Shown: positions 1 through 8,019, numbered from the stretch's first letter. The stretch: 11,942 nucleotides of DNA from an uncultured Bacilli bacterium (GCA_934089255.1 CAKOJI010000032.1:1-11942), one strand, 5' to 3'. Made by a program: numbers and translations. Notes: generated from the letters alone by a model not told the origin.

Positions 1-1415
1 TAGATGTGAGTGATACTCAAACTTATACATTGACATTATGGTATATAGATACTGGAATAGACCAATCAAATGATATGAGAAAGACATATAATGCAAAAGT
101 AAATATAACAAATATAGAAAATTTAAATACTTATTCAAGTAATACCAATAGTTTAGCATATAACATAATAGAAAATGCTAGAACTAAAGCAAATGGAACA
201 GAACTTGTTGCAAGTACAAAAACAAAAGCAGCAGTTGCAACAAGTTCATTTATATATGAAAAAGGAACAGACCCAACAACATTTACTTCATCAAGAACAA
301 GTGCAACAAATTATTATATATCATATGCAGATGATTATACAGTAGATGAAAAAACAGGATATATGACACTTGTAAATCCTACAGTTGCAACATTAAAATA
401 TAAAACAAGTAGGTCTAGTAGTTTAGTGGGAAAATATGCTGTTTGGGGTACAAGTACTCCAACAACGGCAAGTACTCAAAATCAAAGTGAAATCTATAAA
501 ATATCAACAAATGTATCAGATATAACATCAACAATAAAATATGCCGAAATAGATTCTAGCTCATTAATTCAAACATCAACAGAAAAGGAATTAAGTGTAA
601 CAACAGATGATTATGGAACAAGTTACTATTATCGTGGTGGTGTAACAGATAACTATGTTAATTTTGCAGGAATGTGTTGGAGAATAGTACGTATTGAAGG
701 AGACGGAAGTACAAAATTAATATTAGAAGACTATAATACAATTTGTAATTCTAGCACTTTTACTGGAAATTGGAGTGATGGCAAAACTTACGAATTTGGT
801 TCTGATTCAAACATTAAAGCAGATTTAATAAACTATTCAGGTGGTTTATCAGATGCAATGAAAACTTTTCAAACAACAAAATTATCCGAGTATTTAGATA
901 AATTAAAAGTAGAAGACTGGTGTTTTGATCATAATGTTGCAAAGTATAAATATTATAATGAAAGTTGGACGGAAATTTCTAGTCCATCTGAAGCAACATA
1001 TACAAATGAATACTACGGAGCATATAAAAGAATATATACAGATAAATCACCATCACTATTATGCGCTGGAACAAAATTAACAAAATTCAAAGATGGAACA
1101 AGTATGTATGTGGGAACACTAATAGCAGATGAAATATCATTTGCAGGTGCAACAAATTCTACAAATTATTCATATTATTTAATGAATAATTATGCAAAAT
1201 CTAATAATTTATCTTGGTGGGTTTTTTCGCCTAGTAATTACGAAGTTCAATCTAACAGCGATAGTGTATTCTACGTGAATAACTATGGTTACTTGAATTA
1301 TGATTATTTAAGTACATTACTTTTTTATGCTCTTCGTCCATCTGTGGTACTTTCATCTAGCACTGAAATTTCGGGTGGAAACGGAACTATAGGAAATCCG
1401 TACATTGTTTCTTAA
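1..1415 (+). CDS. Secreted/surface protein of the 'YAYF' (TasA/SipW-type) family, 5'-truncated
   Basis: The reading frame is open to the left edge (codon GAT at 3-5), so the GTG at 6 is probably an internal valine and the true start lies outside the window. The visible N-terminal part (LTLWYIDTGIDQSNDMRKTY) matches, from memory, the end of the first domain of a gut-Bacilli surface family whose members begin with a membrane or signal segment ending in TYAYF-like residues. A Thr/Ser-rich stretch follows. Next comes a module starting near YYYRGGVTDNYVNFAGMCWR (residues about 208-227 counted from the GTG), and the protein ends in ALRPSVVL then GNGTIGNPYIVS, the characteristic close of this family. 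Four cysteines (in MCWR, TIC, DWC and LLC) could form disulfides outside the cell. No LPXTG-like motif or C-terminal membrane helix is visible. The function is unknown; adhesion or cell-envelope structure is inference. Codons are richer in ACA, CAA and AAC than in the next gene. A hairpin terminator follows. Confidence 0.7.
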   Translation, partial: DVSDTQTYTLTLWYIDTGIDQSNDMRKTYNAKVNITNIENLNTYSSNTNSLAYNIIENARTKANGTELVASTKTKAAVATSSFIYEKGTDPTTFTSSRTSATNYYISYADDYTVDEKTGYMTLVNPTVATLKYKTSRSSSLVGKYAVWGTSTPTTASTQNQSEIYKISTNVSDITSTIKYAEIDSSSLIQTSTEKELSVTTDDYGTSYYYRGGVTDNYVNFAGMCWRIVRIEGDGSTKLILEDYNTICNSSTFTGNWSDGKTYEFGSDSNIKADLINYSGGLSDAMKTFQTTKLSEYLDKLKVEDWCFDHNVAKYKYYNESWTEISSPSEATYTNEYYGAYKRIYTDKSPSLLCAGTKLTKFKDGTSMYVGTLIADEISFAGATNSTNYSYYLMNNYAKSNNLSWWVFSPSNYEVQSNSDSVFYVNNYGYLNYDYLSTLLFYALRPSVVLSSSTEISGGNGTIGNPYIVS

Positions 1416-1418
1416 GAT

Positions 1419-1445
1419 AAGTACTAAGTAGTTAGTACTTTTTTT
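1419..1445 (+). terminator. Intrinsic terminator of the first surface gene
   Basis: A perfect 9-bp stem (AAGTACTAA at 1419-1427 pairing with TTAGTACTT at 1432-1440) with a GTAG loop runs directly into seven T residues (1439-1445), four bases after the TAA stop. This is a standard rho-independent form. Confidence 0.85.
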
Positions 1446-1472
1446 GATTTTTTTAATATTTTGTAGTATTAT
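1444..1472 (+). promoter_or_regulatory. Sigma-A-type promoter for the double-HEPN gene
   Basis: TTGATT (1444-1449) and TATTAT (1467-1472) are separated by exactly 17 bases, close to the vegetative consensus. They lie just after the upstream terminator and about 28 bases before the start codon. The gene is therefore probably transcribed independently of the surface gene. AT-rich background raises the chance of coincidental matches. Confidence 0.55.
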
Positions 1473-1499
1473 ATAGTTTTTAAAAAAGGGGAGTTTTTT

Positions 1500-3161
1500 A
1501 TGAGAGAAGATAATATTAAAAAATATTATGATGGTGTTTATAATTATATGTTGTTTTTAGAAAATATAATATATGGTGTAGATAATGAAGTTAAGTTAGA
1601 TAAACAATATATTAATAGTGCTATTATGGGTTTTGTTTCTAATATATTTTTAATTATTAAAGAAGGTATAGTTTTAAAGAAAGGGGATAATTATGATATA
1701 TTAATATTAGAAGAAATATTAGAAGAAAATATAAATTTAATAGCGACTAAGTGTGATGATGGTTATTTAATAGATGGGTATAAGTTTAAAGATAAGGGAA
1801 CGTTAATTAATGAACTTAGAAATAAAATAGGACACGGTAATTATGAGTTTGATTTAGAACATAATAACATTATATTAACTGTTTATAATAATAAAATTAA
1901 TATTAATATAAAAAAATTATCTTGTTTTGTAGTATCTAGTTTAAATAGTTATTTAAAGAATTATAAAACTAACGAATTTTCTAGAAAAATGGTTATCAAT
2001 AATAAAATATTATCAAATAGAAAAAAACCTATGTTAACTAAAAGTGAATTAGTAGGATTTATAAAAAAATGTAAACAAAAAGTAATAACTATTAAAAGTA
2101 ATGATAATAATATTATTCCTATACATATTATAAAACAGTTTGAAGATATAGTTAATGAATATATTAGTAGTTCTAATGAAAAAGAATTATATAATAATAT
2201 ATCTAATTTTAATAAAATATTTGGTGATAATTATCAAATAATTAATGAAAGTAAAGGTTTTAAAAATATTGATTATGATACGTTTGTACCTTATATTTTG
2301 AATATTATGAATGAATCTACTAGTTATAGAGTACAATGTGAAATATTATTAAGAGAACTTGAAAGAAATGAAAGTATTAATAATAATAAGTTAAGTTTAC
2401 TTGTAGATAATTTAAATAATTTAATAATATTAGATAGTATAAATAAATGTAATAGTATAGATTTTGATAAAATATCTTTATTGATAAAAAAATATGGTAA
2501 TTTTTATTTAAGTAGTTATACGTTGGTATCTTCTTTAATTACGTGTTTTAATGCATTATTTTCTTATGGTAAAGATAATATATATGTAAATACAAATAAG
2601 TATACTTCTTTAGATAACGAAGGGCTAGATTATTCTAAATTAGATATGTCTTTTATTAATATAGAATTATGTAATATAGATATGGGGTATATTAATAATA
2701 TAGAAAATAATATGAATAATAAATATAATTGTATTAGAAAGATAGATAATAAGATTTTAAAGATGAATGATAATATAGAAAACGCTAAAGATGTAGAAGC
2801 TGTTAAAATAATAAAGAATAATTTAAATGATTTAATAGATAAAAAGATAATATTAGAAAATAAATATAGTAATTTAGTAGAAGAATATAATAATGCTAAT
2901 AAATATATTAAAGATAATAATGTTTATTTAGTTAATGAACGTATTATAGATGGTATTAGAAATTCAATAGCACATGGGAATTATTATATAGAATATAATG
3001 TAGATATTAATAATAGTATTATTGTTTTTGAAGATATATATAATGGAGTATTAGGTTTTAAATGTAGTGTAAAGATAATTGATTTTATTAGTTTTTTAAA
3101 TAGTAATTCTAGTATTATATTTAATTTTATTTATAATAAGGTTAAAGTGTTGAATAAGTAG
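1500..3161 (+). CDS. Uncharacterised protein with two HEPN-like RNxxxH motifs (putative ribonuclease)
   Basis: I do not recognise a named family. The 553-residue protein has two near-identical motifs: RNKIGHGNY with R107 and H112, and RNSIAHGNY with R487 and H492. Each is followed by two probable beta strands (NNIILTVYNNKININI; NNSIIVFEDIYNGVLGFKCS) and a helix. The R-x4-H spacing is the catalytic signature of HEPN domains, many of which are metal-independent RNases in toxin, abortive-infection and CRISPR effectors. One motif lies near each end, with about 370 mainly helical residues between them; residues about 395-475 look like a coiled coil. No signal peptide or membrane segment is seen, so it should be cytoplasmic. 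The ATG at 1500 has a good Shine-Dalgarno site (AAGGGGAG, 1486-1493). The gene stands alone between a terminator and uvrC; no antitoxin, CRISPR or cas gene adjoins it. RNA cleavage is inference from the motifs. Confidence 0.65.
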   Translation: MREDNIKKYYDGVYNYMLFLENIIYGVDNEVKLDKQYINSAIMGFVSNIFLIIKEGIVLKKGDNYDILILEEILEENINLIATKCDDGYLIDGYKFKDKGTLINELRNKIGHGNYEFDLEHNNIILTVYNNKININIKKLSCFVVSSLNSYLKNYKTNEFSRKMVINNKILSNRKKPMLTKSELVGFIKKCKQKVITIKSNDNNIIPIHIIKQFEDIVNEYISSSNEKELYNNISNFNKIFGDNYQIINESKGFKNIDYDTFVPYILNIMNESTSYRVQCEILLRELERNESINNNKLSLLVDNLNNLIILDSINKCNSIDFDKISLLIKKYGNFYLSSYTLVSSLITCFNALFSYGKDNIYVNTNKYTSLDNEGLDYSKLDMSFINIELCNIDMGYINNIENNMNNKYNCIRKIDNKILKMNDNIENAKDVEAVKIIKNNLNDLIDKKIILENKYSNLVEEYNNANKYIKDNNVYLVNERIIDGIRNSIAHGNYYIEYNVDINNSIIVFEDIYNGVLGFKCSVKIIDFISFLNSNSSIIFNFIYNKVKVLNK

Positions 3162-3163
3162 TA

Positions 3164-3191
3164 TTATATTATTATTAAAATATGTTAAAAT
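3164..3191 (+). promoter_or_regulatory. uvrC: Possible extended -10 promoter for uvrC
   Basis: TGTTAAAAT (3183-3191) fits an extended -10 element (TGn plus TAAAAT). A poor -35-like TTATAT lies at 3164-3169. The gap to the preceding gene is only 47 bases and no terminator separates them, so read-through from upstream is also possible. Confidence 0.35.
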
Positions 3192-3208
3192 AGTAATGAG
3201 TGATGAAT

Positions 3209-4966
3209 ATGTTTAAAGAAGAACTTAATTTAGTACCACATTTACCTGGATCTTACCAGATGTATAACAAAGATAATGTTATTATATATGTTGGTAAAGC
3301 AAAAGATTTGAGAAATAGATTATCTAATTACTTTATAGGTAAAAATACTGGTAAAACAGAAATAATGGTAAATGAAATAGATCATTTTGAATATATAGTA
3401 ACTAATAGTGAATTAGAAGCTTTTATATTAGAATTAAATTTAATAAAAAAATATAACCCTAGATATAATATATTACTAAAAGATGATAAAAGTTATCCAT
3501 ACATAGAATATACTAGAAAACCATATCCATCTTTAAAAGTAGTAAGATATTTAAATATAAAAAATCATAAAGATAAATTATTATTTGGACCATTTGTTAA
3601 CGTATATGCAGCAAGAAGAATAGTTAATTTAATTAATAGATTATATCCATTAAAAAAGTGTGATCACTTAGAAAAAAACGTATGTTTATATTACCATATA
3701 GGAGAATGTTTAGGATATTGCATTAAAAATATAGATAAAGATAAATTAGACTTAATGGAAAAAGATATTATTAAATTTCTAAAAGGAAATGAAGAAGTTA
3801 TAACAAATAAATTAATGGAAAAAATAGAATTTTATTCAGAACAATTAAATTATGAAAAAGCAAGAGATTTAAAAAAAGATCTAGAATATATTAAAGTAGT
3901 TATGGAAAAACAAAGAGTAGAATTACATGATAATATAGATAGAGATATAATAAATTATTATTTTGATAACGGTTATTTAAGTATTGAAATATTTTTCTTA
4001 CGTAACGGTAAACTAATAGGACATAACAATAAAATAATACCAGTAATGGAAGATTATATAAGTGAATTAGAATATTTTATAGTTTTATATTATAACAAAC
4101 ACGAAATACCTAAAGAAATATTAATAAATGATAATATTAATACAGAAATATTAAATAATATATTAAATACTAAATTTATTACTAGTAAAAAAGGTAATAA
4201 AAAGAAATTATTAGATATGGCATATAATAATGCTAAATTAAATTTAAAAAATAAATTAACACTTTTAGAAAAAGAAAGTATTAGTACTAATGGTGCTAAT
4301 AAAGATTTAAGTAGATTGTTAGGTATAAATATATATAGAATAGATGTTTTTGATAACTCTAATATATTTGGTACATTTAATGTATCTGGTATGGTAGTAT
4401 TTATTGATGGCGTTCCTAGTAAAAAAGATTATAGAAAATATAAAATAACTGTTGATAAAAATGATGATTATAATACTATGAAAGAAGTAATTTATAGAAG
4501 ATATTATAGATGTTTAGTAGAAAAAAGTGAATTACCAGATCTAATATTAGTAGATGGTGGTAAAAGTCAAATACACGCTTGTATAGATACATTAAAAGAA
4601 TTACATTTAAATATTAAAGTATGTGGTTTAGTAAAAAATGATAAACATAGAACTAATGATTTAATGGATGGAGATACTTTAAATATTTATGATATAGATA
4701 AAACTAGCAAATTATTTCATTATTTAACTAGAATACAAGATGAAGTACATAGATATACTATTAATTATCATAGAACAATAAGAAGTAAAGGTTCTATAAG
4801 TAGTGTACTTGATAACGTAGCTGGTATTGGTAATGTTAGAAAAAAAGAATTAATTAAACATTTTGGTAGTGTAAAAAAAATATCAAATGCTAGTATAGAA
4901 GAATTAAGTAAGTTTGTTCCAAATAATGTAGCAATAGAACTAAAAAAGTATTTAGAAAATTTTTAA
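3209..4966 (+). CDS. uvrC: UvrC, excinuclease ABC subunit C
   Basis: UvrC makes both incisions in UvrABC nucleotide excision repair of bulky DNA lesions. Numbering from the ATG at 3209, the sequence shows the GIY-YIG nuclease (GSY at 14-16, YVG at 27-29, ILELNLIKKYNP with probable metal-binding E75). A UVR motif that contacts UvrB follows at about 193-235 (QLNYEKARDLKKDLEYIK). The RNase H-like 5'-incision domain carries DNSN (D382), VDGGK (D449), KHRT (H480) and RIQDEVHR (D511). A C-terminal helix-hairpin-helix region includes AGIGNVRKKELIKHFGS. At 585 residues it is full length and all key residues are present. Start choice: GTG 3200 and ATG 3203 are in frame, but only ATG 3209 has a plausible ribosome site (GTGAT at 3200-3204, four bases away), like the GGTGA sites of neighbouring genes. 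Identity is secure; the exact start is less so. Confidence 0.96.
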   Translation: MFKEELNLVPHLPGSYQMYNKDNVIIYVGKAKDLRNRLSNYFIGKNTGKTEIMVNEIDHFEYIVTNSELEAFILELNLIKKYNPRYNILLKDDKSYPYIEYTRKPYPSLKVVRYLNIKNHKDKLLFGPFVNVYAARRIVNLINRLYPLKKCDHLEKNVCLYYHIGECLGYCIKNIDKDKLDLMEKDIIKFLKGNEEVITNKLMEKIEFYSEQLNYEKARDLKKDLEYIKVVMEKQRVELHDNIDRDIINYYFDNGYLSIEIFFLRNGKLIGHNNKIIPVMEDYISELEYFIVLYYNKHEIPKEILINDNINTEILNNILNTKFITSKKGNKKKLLDMAYNNAKLNLKNKLTLLEKESISTNGANKDLSRLLGINIYRIDVFDNSNIFGTFNVSGMVVFIDGVPSKKDYRKYKITVDKNDDYNTMKEVIYRRYYRCLVEKSELPDLILVDGGKSQIHACIDTLKELHLNIKVCGLVKNDKHRTNDLMDGDTLNIYDIDKTSKLFHYLTRIQDEVHRYTINYHRTIRSKGSISSVLDNVAGIGNVRKKELIKHFGSVKKISNASIEELSKFVPNNVAIELKKYLENF

Positions 4967-4979
4967 TATTAAACCTACT

Positions 4980-5003
4980 AAGAATTAATATTCTTTTTTT
5001 TTT
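4980..5003 (+). terminator. Intrinsic terminator after uvrC
   Basis: A short A/T stem (AAGAAT at 4980-4985 with ATTCTT at 4990-4995, TAAT loop) is followed by ten consecutive T residues (4994-5003). The stem is weak but the U tract is long, as is common in AT-rich Firmicutes. Confidence 0.6.
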
Positions 5004-5016
5004 CATAATTATTTAG

Positions 5017-5022
5017 TATAAT
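5017..5022 (+). promoter_or_regulatory. -10 element of the comN-rel-dtd operon promoter
   Basis: A perfect TATAAT lies 18 bases before the ATG of the ComN-like gene. The position expected for -35 (about 4994-4999) falls inside the T tract and is not consensus. If used, the transcript would start near 5029 and have a leader of only about 12 bases, containing the GGTGAT ribosome site. Confidence 0.5.
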
Positions 5023-5040
5023 GTATTTGATGGTGATATT

Positions 5041-5304
5041 ATGGAAACAATTAAATTTAATAGTTTAAATGAACTATATGAAAGATTAGTACCAGCAATA
5101 GAAACAAAAGTAAATGAACTAAAAAATAAAGGAATAAAATATATTAGTGTAGATGATATATGGAATTACCAAAAAAAATATAATTGGAGTAAATCTAAAG
5201 ATTTAACTTTAAGTGAATGTGTAGATAATATATTAAATACTAATGATTTAGAATATAAAAAATATATGAAAGAAAAAATGAATAATATACTAGGTGGGAA
5301 ATAA
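5041..5304 (+). CDS. comN: ComN-like post-transcriptional regulator
   Basis: This 87-residue protein resembles the small Bacillus ComN (YrzD) family, annotated as post-transcriptional regulators. The shared pattern is an N-terminal helix with a PAIETKVNELKNKG segment, then YISVDDIWNYQ (the ITEEDIW-like core), a lysine-rich turn, and a final CVDNILNTNDLEYKKYM helix. In Bacillus subtilis ComN affects comE mRNA. That target need not apply here, and no competence genes are visible. The product is probably cytoplasmic; no signal or membrane segment is seen. The ribosome site GGTGAT (5032-5037) sits three bases before the ATG. The gene stands one base before the rel start, so the two are probably coupled in translation. 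In Bacillus the comN, relA and dtd genes also lie in the same neighbourhood, which supports the assignment. Confidence 0.75.
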   Translation: METIKFNSLNELYERLVPAIETKVNELKNKGIKYISVDDIWNYQKKYNWSKSKDLTLSECVDNILNTNDLEYKKYMKEKMNNILGGK

Positions 5305-5305
5305 A

Positions 5306-7447
5306 ATGAATGATTTAAATTATATATTAGAAAAATATAAAGATTATGATTTAAGTATAGATAGAATAGAAAAAATTAAAGAAGCATATAACTATGCTTT
5401 AGAAAAACATAAAGGAAAAGTTAGAAAAAATGGAGAAGAATTTATAACACATCCTTTACAAGTTGCAAAAATTTTATCAGACATAAATGTAGACGATACA
5501 ACTATAATTGCAGCGCTTGTACACGAAACAATATCTGAAAGTGATGCAACTGTTGATGAATTAACTAATAAATTTGGTAGTGATGTTGCTAAAATAGTAG
5601 AATCTTTAACGAAAATTAATAGATTAAAATTAAATGATGATAGTGAATCAAGCAGTTTATATTTAAGAAAAATTTTAGTAGGTTTATCGGAAGATCCTAG
5701 AGTTTTAATAATAAAACTAGCAGATAGATTACATAATATGAGAACTCTTTATAGTCTGCCAGAAGAAAAACAAAAACAAAAAGCTATGGAAACAATGAAC
5801 GTTTTAATACCAATTGCACATAGACTAGGAATAAATAGTATTAAAAGTGAATTAGAAGATTTATCACTTAGATATTCAAAACCAGATGTTTACGAAAGTA
5901 TATTAGAAAAACTTGATGGGACACGTGAAGAATTAAATAAAGTTTTATCAGAAATGATAGAAAGTGTTAGTGAAATACTAAGTAGTCATAATATAAAATT
6001 TAAAATAAAAGGAAGAGTAAAAAGCGTATATAGTATTTATACTAAATTATCTACAGGTAGAAAATGGAGTGATATATACGATATACTAGCTATGAGAGCT
6101 ATCGTAGAAAATGTTAGTGATTGTTATTTAGCTGCTGGATTAATTCACGCTAAATATAGACCTATTCCAAAACGTTTTAAAGATTATATTGCAATGCCAA
6201 AATCAAATATGTATCAATCATTACATACATCTGTATTTGGTGATGATGGACATATATTTGAAATACAACTTAGAACAAAAGAAATGGATGATATAGCAGA
6301 AAATGGTATAGCTAGTCATTGGTCATATAAAGAACATACATCAAGTAATATAAAAAATATAATGGATCAAAAGTTAGAAATGTATAAAAACTTAATTGAT
6401 ACTTATAAAGAAGATGAAGACGATGATGTATTTAAAAAACATATGGAAGATGAATTACTATCTGATTTAATATATGTATTTACTCCTAAAGGAGATGTAA
6501 TGGAATTACCTATAAACAGTACTCCAATAGATTTTGCATATAGAATACATACTAACGTAGGAGAAAAAACTGTAGGTGCAATAGTAAACGAAAATATAGT
6601 GCCACTAGACTATAAATTACAAGATGGAGATATAGTAAAAATTAAAACAGATCAATCATCTAGTCCTAATAAAGATTGGTTAAATATAGTAAAAACTACT
6701 CAAGCAAAAAACAAAATAAAATCTTATTTTTCTAAAATAGATAAAGATAAATATACAGAATTAGGTAAAGAATTAATAGAAAAAGAATTAAGAAAACAAA
6801 AACTAACATTTAAAGAAGTATTTAGTCAAGAACATACAGATAAATTATTTAAAGATTTAAAAGTTAAAAATATAGATGAAATATATTTAAATGTTGGTGC
6901 TTTAAGATATACTCCAACATATATTATAAATTTAATATATGAAGATAAAACAAATATTACAGATATATTACTTGATAAAGTATTAAATAATAAAAATAAA
7001 GAAACTATTAATTATAAAAATGATATTATAGTAGCAGGATGTGATGATATATTAGTTAACATTGCAGACTGTTGTCATCCAGTAAAAGGTGATGAAATAA
7101 TAGGCTATATTACGAAAGGTAATGGAGTAACTGTACATAAAAAGAGCTGTATTAATATAAAAAATGTAGATACTAGATTGATTAATGTAAAATGGAATAT
7201 GGCTACAGATAACTCTTATATATCAAAATTAAAAATAATAACTAATGATAATAACAACAATATGTTAACTATAGTAACTAAAGCTAGTTTAAAAAATGTA
7301 ATAGTAACATCTATTAATGAATTTAATAAAAATAATTTAAAAGGATATAATATAACAATTAAAGTAAAAAATAAAACTGATTTAGAAAACTTTAAAGAAA
7401 GTATTAGAATACTACCATTTGTAAGTAGTATTGAGTTAGAAGATTAA
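5306..7447 (+). CDS. relA: Rel/SpoT-type (p)ppGpp synthetase with altered hydrolase motif
   Basis: This is a long RelA-SpoT homologue controlling the stringent response alarmone (p)ppGpp. Domains, numbered from ATG 5306 (713 residues): an HD hydrolase domain at about 20-180 with H49, H73 and D140 (ADRLHNM), and a synthetase domain at about 220-345 with D259 (YDILAMR), RFKD at 290-293, YQSLHT and E319 (EIQLRT). A TGS domain starts near 389 (IYVFTPKGDV), a zinc-binding segment has C579, C589, C590 and C615, and an ACT-like end closes the protein. RFKD is the RxKD form typical of bifunctional enzymes. The odd point is the hydrolase motif, which reads HETISE at 73-78 instead of HDxxED, changing a metal ligand (D to E) and both catalytic acids (E to S, D to E). 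Start: the in-frame GTG at 5294 overlaps comN and lacks a ribosome site, whereas ATG 5306 has GGTGGGA at 5293-5299. The stop overlaps the dtd start. Confidence 0.95.
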   Translation: MNDLNYILEKYKDYDLSIDRIEKIKEAYNYALEKHKGKVRKNGEEFITHPLQVAKILSDINVDDTTIIAALVHETISESDATVDELTNKFGSDVAKIVESLTKINRLKLNDDSESSSLYLRKILVGLSEDPRVLIIKLADRLHNMRTLYSLPEEKQKQKAMETMNVLIPIAHRLGINSIKSELEDLSLRYSKPDVYESILEKLDGTREELNKVLSEMIESVSEILSSHNIKFKIKGRVKSVYSIYTKLSTGRKWSDIYDILAMRAIVENVSDCYLAAGLIHAKYRPIPKRFKDYIAMPKSNMYQSLHTSVFGDDGHIFEIQLRTKEMDDIAENGIASHWSYKEHTSSNIKNIMDQKLEMYKNLIDTYKEDEDDDVFKKHMEDELLSDLIYVFTPKGDVMELPINSTPIDFAYRIHTNVGEKTVGAIVNENIVPLDYKLQDGDIVKIKTDQSSSPNKDWLNIVKTTQAKNKIKSYFSKIDKDKYTELGKELIEKELRKQKLTFKEVFSQEHTDKLFKDLKVKNIDEIYLNVGALRYTPTYIINLIYEDKTNITDILLDKVLNNKNKETINYKNDIIVAGCDDILVNIADCCHPVKGDEIIGYITKGNGVTVHKKSCINIKNVDTRLINVKWNMATDNSYISKLKIITNDNNNNMLTIVTKASLKNVIVTSINEFNKNNLKGYNITIKVKNKTDLENFKESIRILPFVSSIELED

Positions 7448-7890
7448 TGAAAGTAGTTGTACAACGTGTTAAATCTTCTAGTGTTACTATAGATAATAAA
7501 TTATATAACTCTATAAATAAAGGTTTAATGGTCTTAGTAGGATTTACTGAAGGAGATAATACTAGTGATATAGAATATATTGTAAAAAAGATAGTTAATT
7601 TAAGAATATTTGATGATGAATTAGGTATTATGAATAAAAGTATAATAGATATTAAAGGAAGTATACTTTCTATTAGTCAATTTACATTATATGCAGATAC
7701 TAAGAAAGGCAATAGACCAAGTTATATAAAAGCATTAAAAAGTGAATATTCTAGCAAATTATATGATGAATTTAATAAGAAATTAAGTGAATATATAAAT
7801 ATAAAAACTGGTGTATTTGGTGCAGAAATGGAAGTTAGTTTAATTAATGATGGACCAATTACTATTATAATTGATAGTAAAAATAAATAA
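7447..7890 (+). CDS. dtd: D-aminoacyl-tRNA deacylase (Dtd)
   Basis: Dtd hydrolyses D-amino acids, and glycine mischarged on tRNA-Ala, from tRNA, a chiral proofreading step in the cytoplasm. The 147 residues match the family length and begin with the typical MKVVVQRVKSSSVTID. Active-site elements are intact: SQFTLYA at 77-83 and the Gly-cisPro motif NDGP (G136-P137), with GNRPSY at 88-93 between them. The start codon overlaps the rel stop by one base (TAATG), a classic translational coupling arrangement. There is no room for an independent promoter, so it is the last gene of the comN-rel-dtd operon. The rel-dtd order matches Bacillus and many other Firmicutes. Confidence 0.96.
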   Translation: MKVVVQRVKSSSVTIDNKLYNSINKGLMVLVGFTEGDNTSDIEYIVKKIVNLRIFDDELGIMNKSIIDIKGSILSISQFTLYADTKKGNRPSYIKALKSEYSSKLYDEFNKKLSEYINIKTGVFGAEMEVSLINDGPITIIIDSKNK

Positions 7891-7920
7891 TTATTAGATA
7901 ATTCTAATAGTTATTTTTTT
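7886..7920 (+). terminator. Intrinsic terminator of the comN-rel-dtd operon
   Basis: A 13-bp stem with one G-U pair (7886-7898 with 7903-7915, loop TAAT) is followed by a T run to 7920. It begins inside the last codons of dtd, so it overlaps the stop. Confidence 0.85.
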
Positions 7921-7960
7921 GTAAAGTTTTGTCAAAAAATAATATTTTATATACTTTTTA

Positions 7961-7989
7961 TTGAATTATAAAATATAACAAAATATAAT
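7961..7989 (+). promoter_or_regulatory. Strong sigma-A-type promoter for the sortase-substrate gene
   Basis: TTGAAT (7961-7966) and a perfect TATAAT (7984-7989) are separated by 17 bases. A textbook AAAGGAGG ribosome site (8005-8012) follows, seven bases before the ATG. This is the best promoter plus ribosome-site combination in the window, suggesting high expression. A second, weaker candidate (TTGTCA at 7929-7934 with TATACT at 7950-7955, spacing 15) lies upstream. Confidence 0.7.
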
Positions 7990-8019
7990 AAAGGTGAAAT
8001 ACGAAAAGGAGGAAATTAT

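Noticed and set aside
6..8. GTG as the true start of the first gene
   Set aside because: The frame is open to the window edge, no ribosome site can be seen, and the protein begins in the middle of a domain; it is better treated as 5'-truncated.
1500..3161. Cas13-type CRISPR effector
   Set aside because: The two RNxxxH motifs are suggestive, but the protein is much too short, no direct-repeat array or other cas gene is present in the window, and overall similarity cannot be shown by eye.
3200..3208. GTG 3200 or ATG 3203 as the uvrC start
   Set aside because: Neither has a ribosome site at usable distance; ATG 3209 has GTGAT four bases upstream. They remain possible alternatives.
5294..5305. 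GTG 5294 as the rel start
   Set aside because: It lies within its own Shine-Dalgarno sequence and overlaps comN; ATG 5306 is correctly spaced from GGTGGGA.
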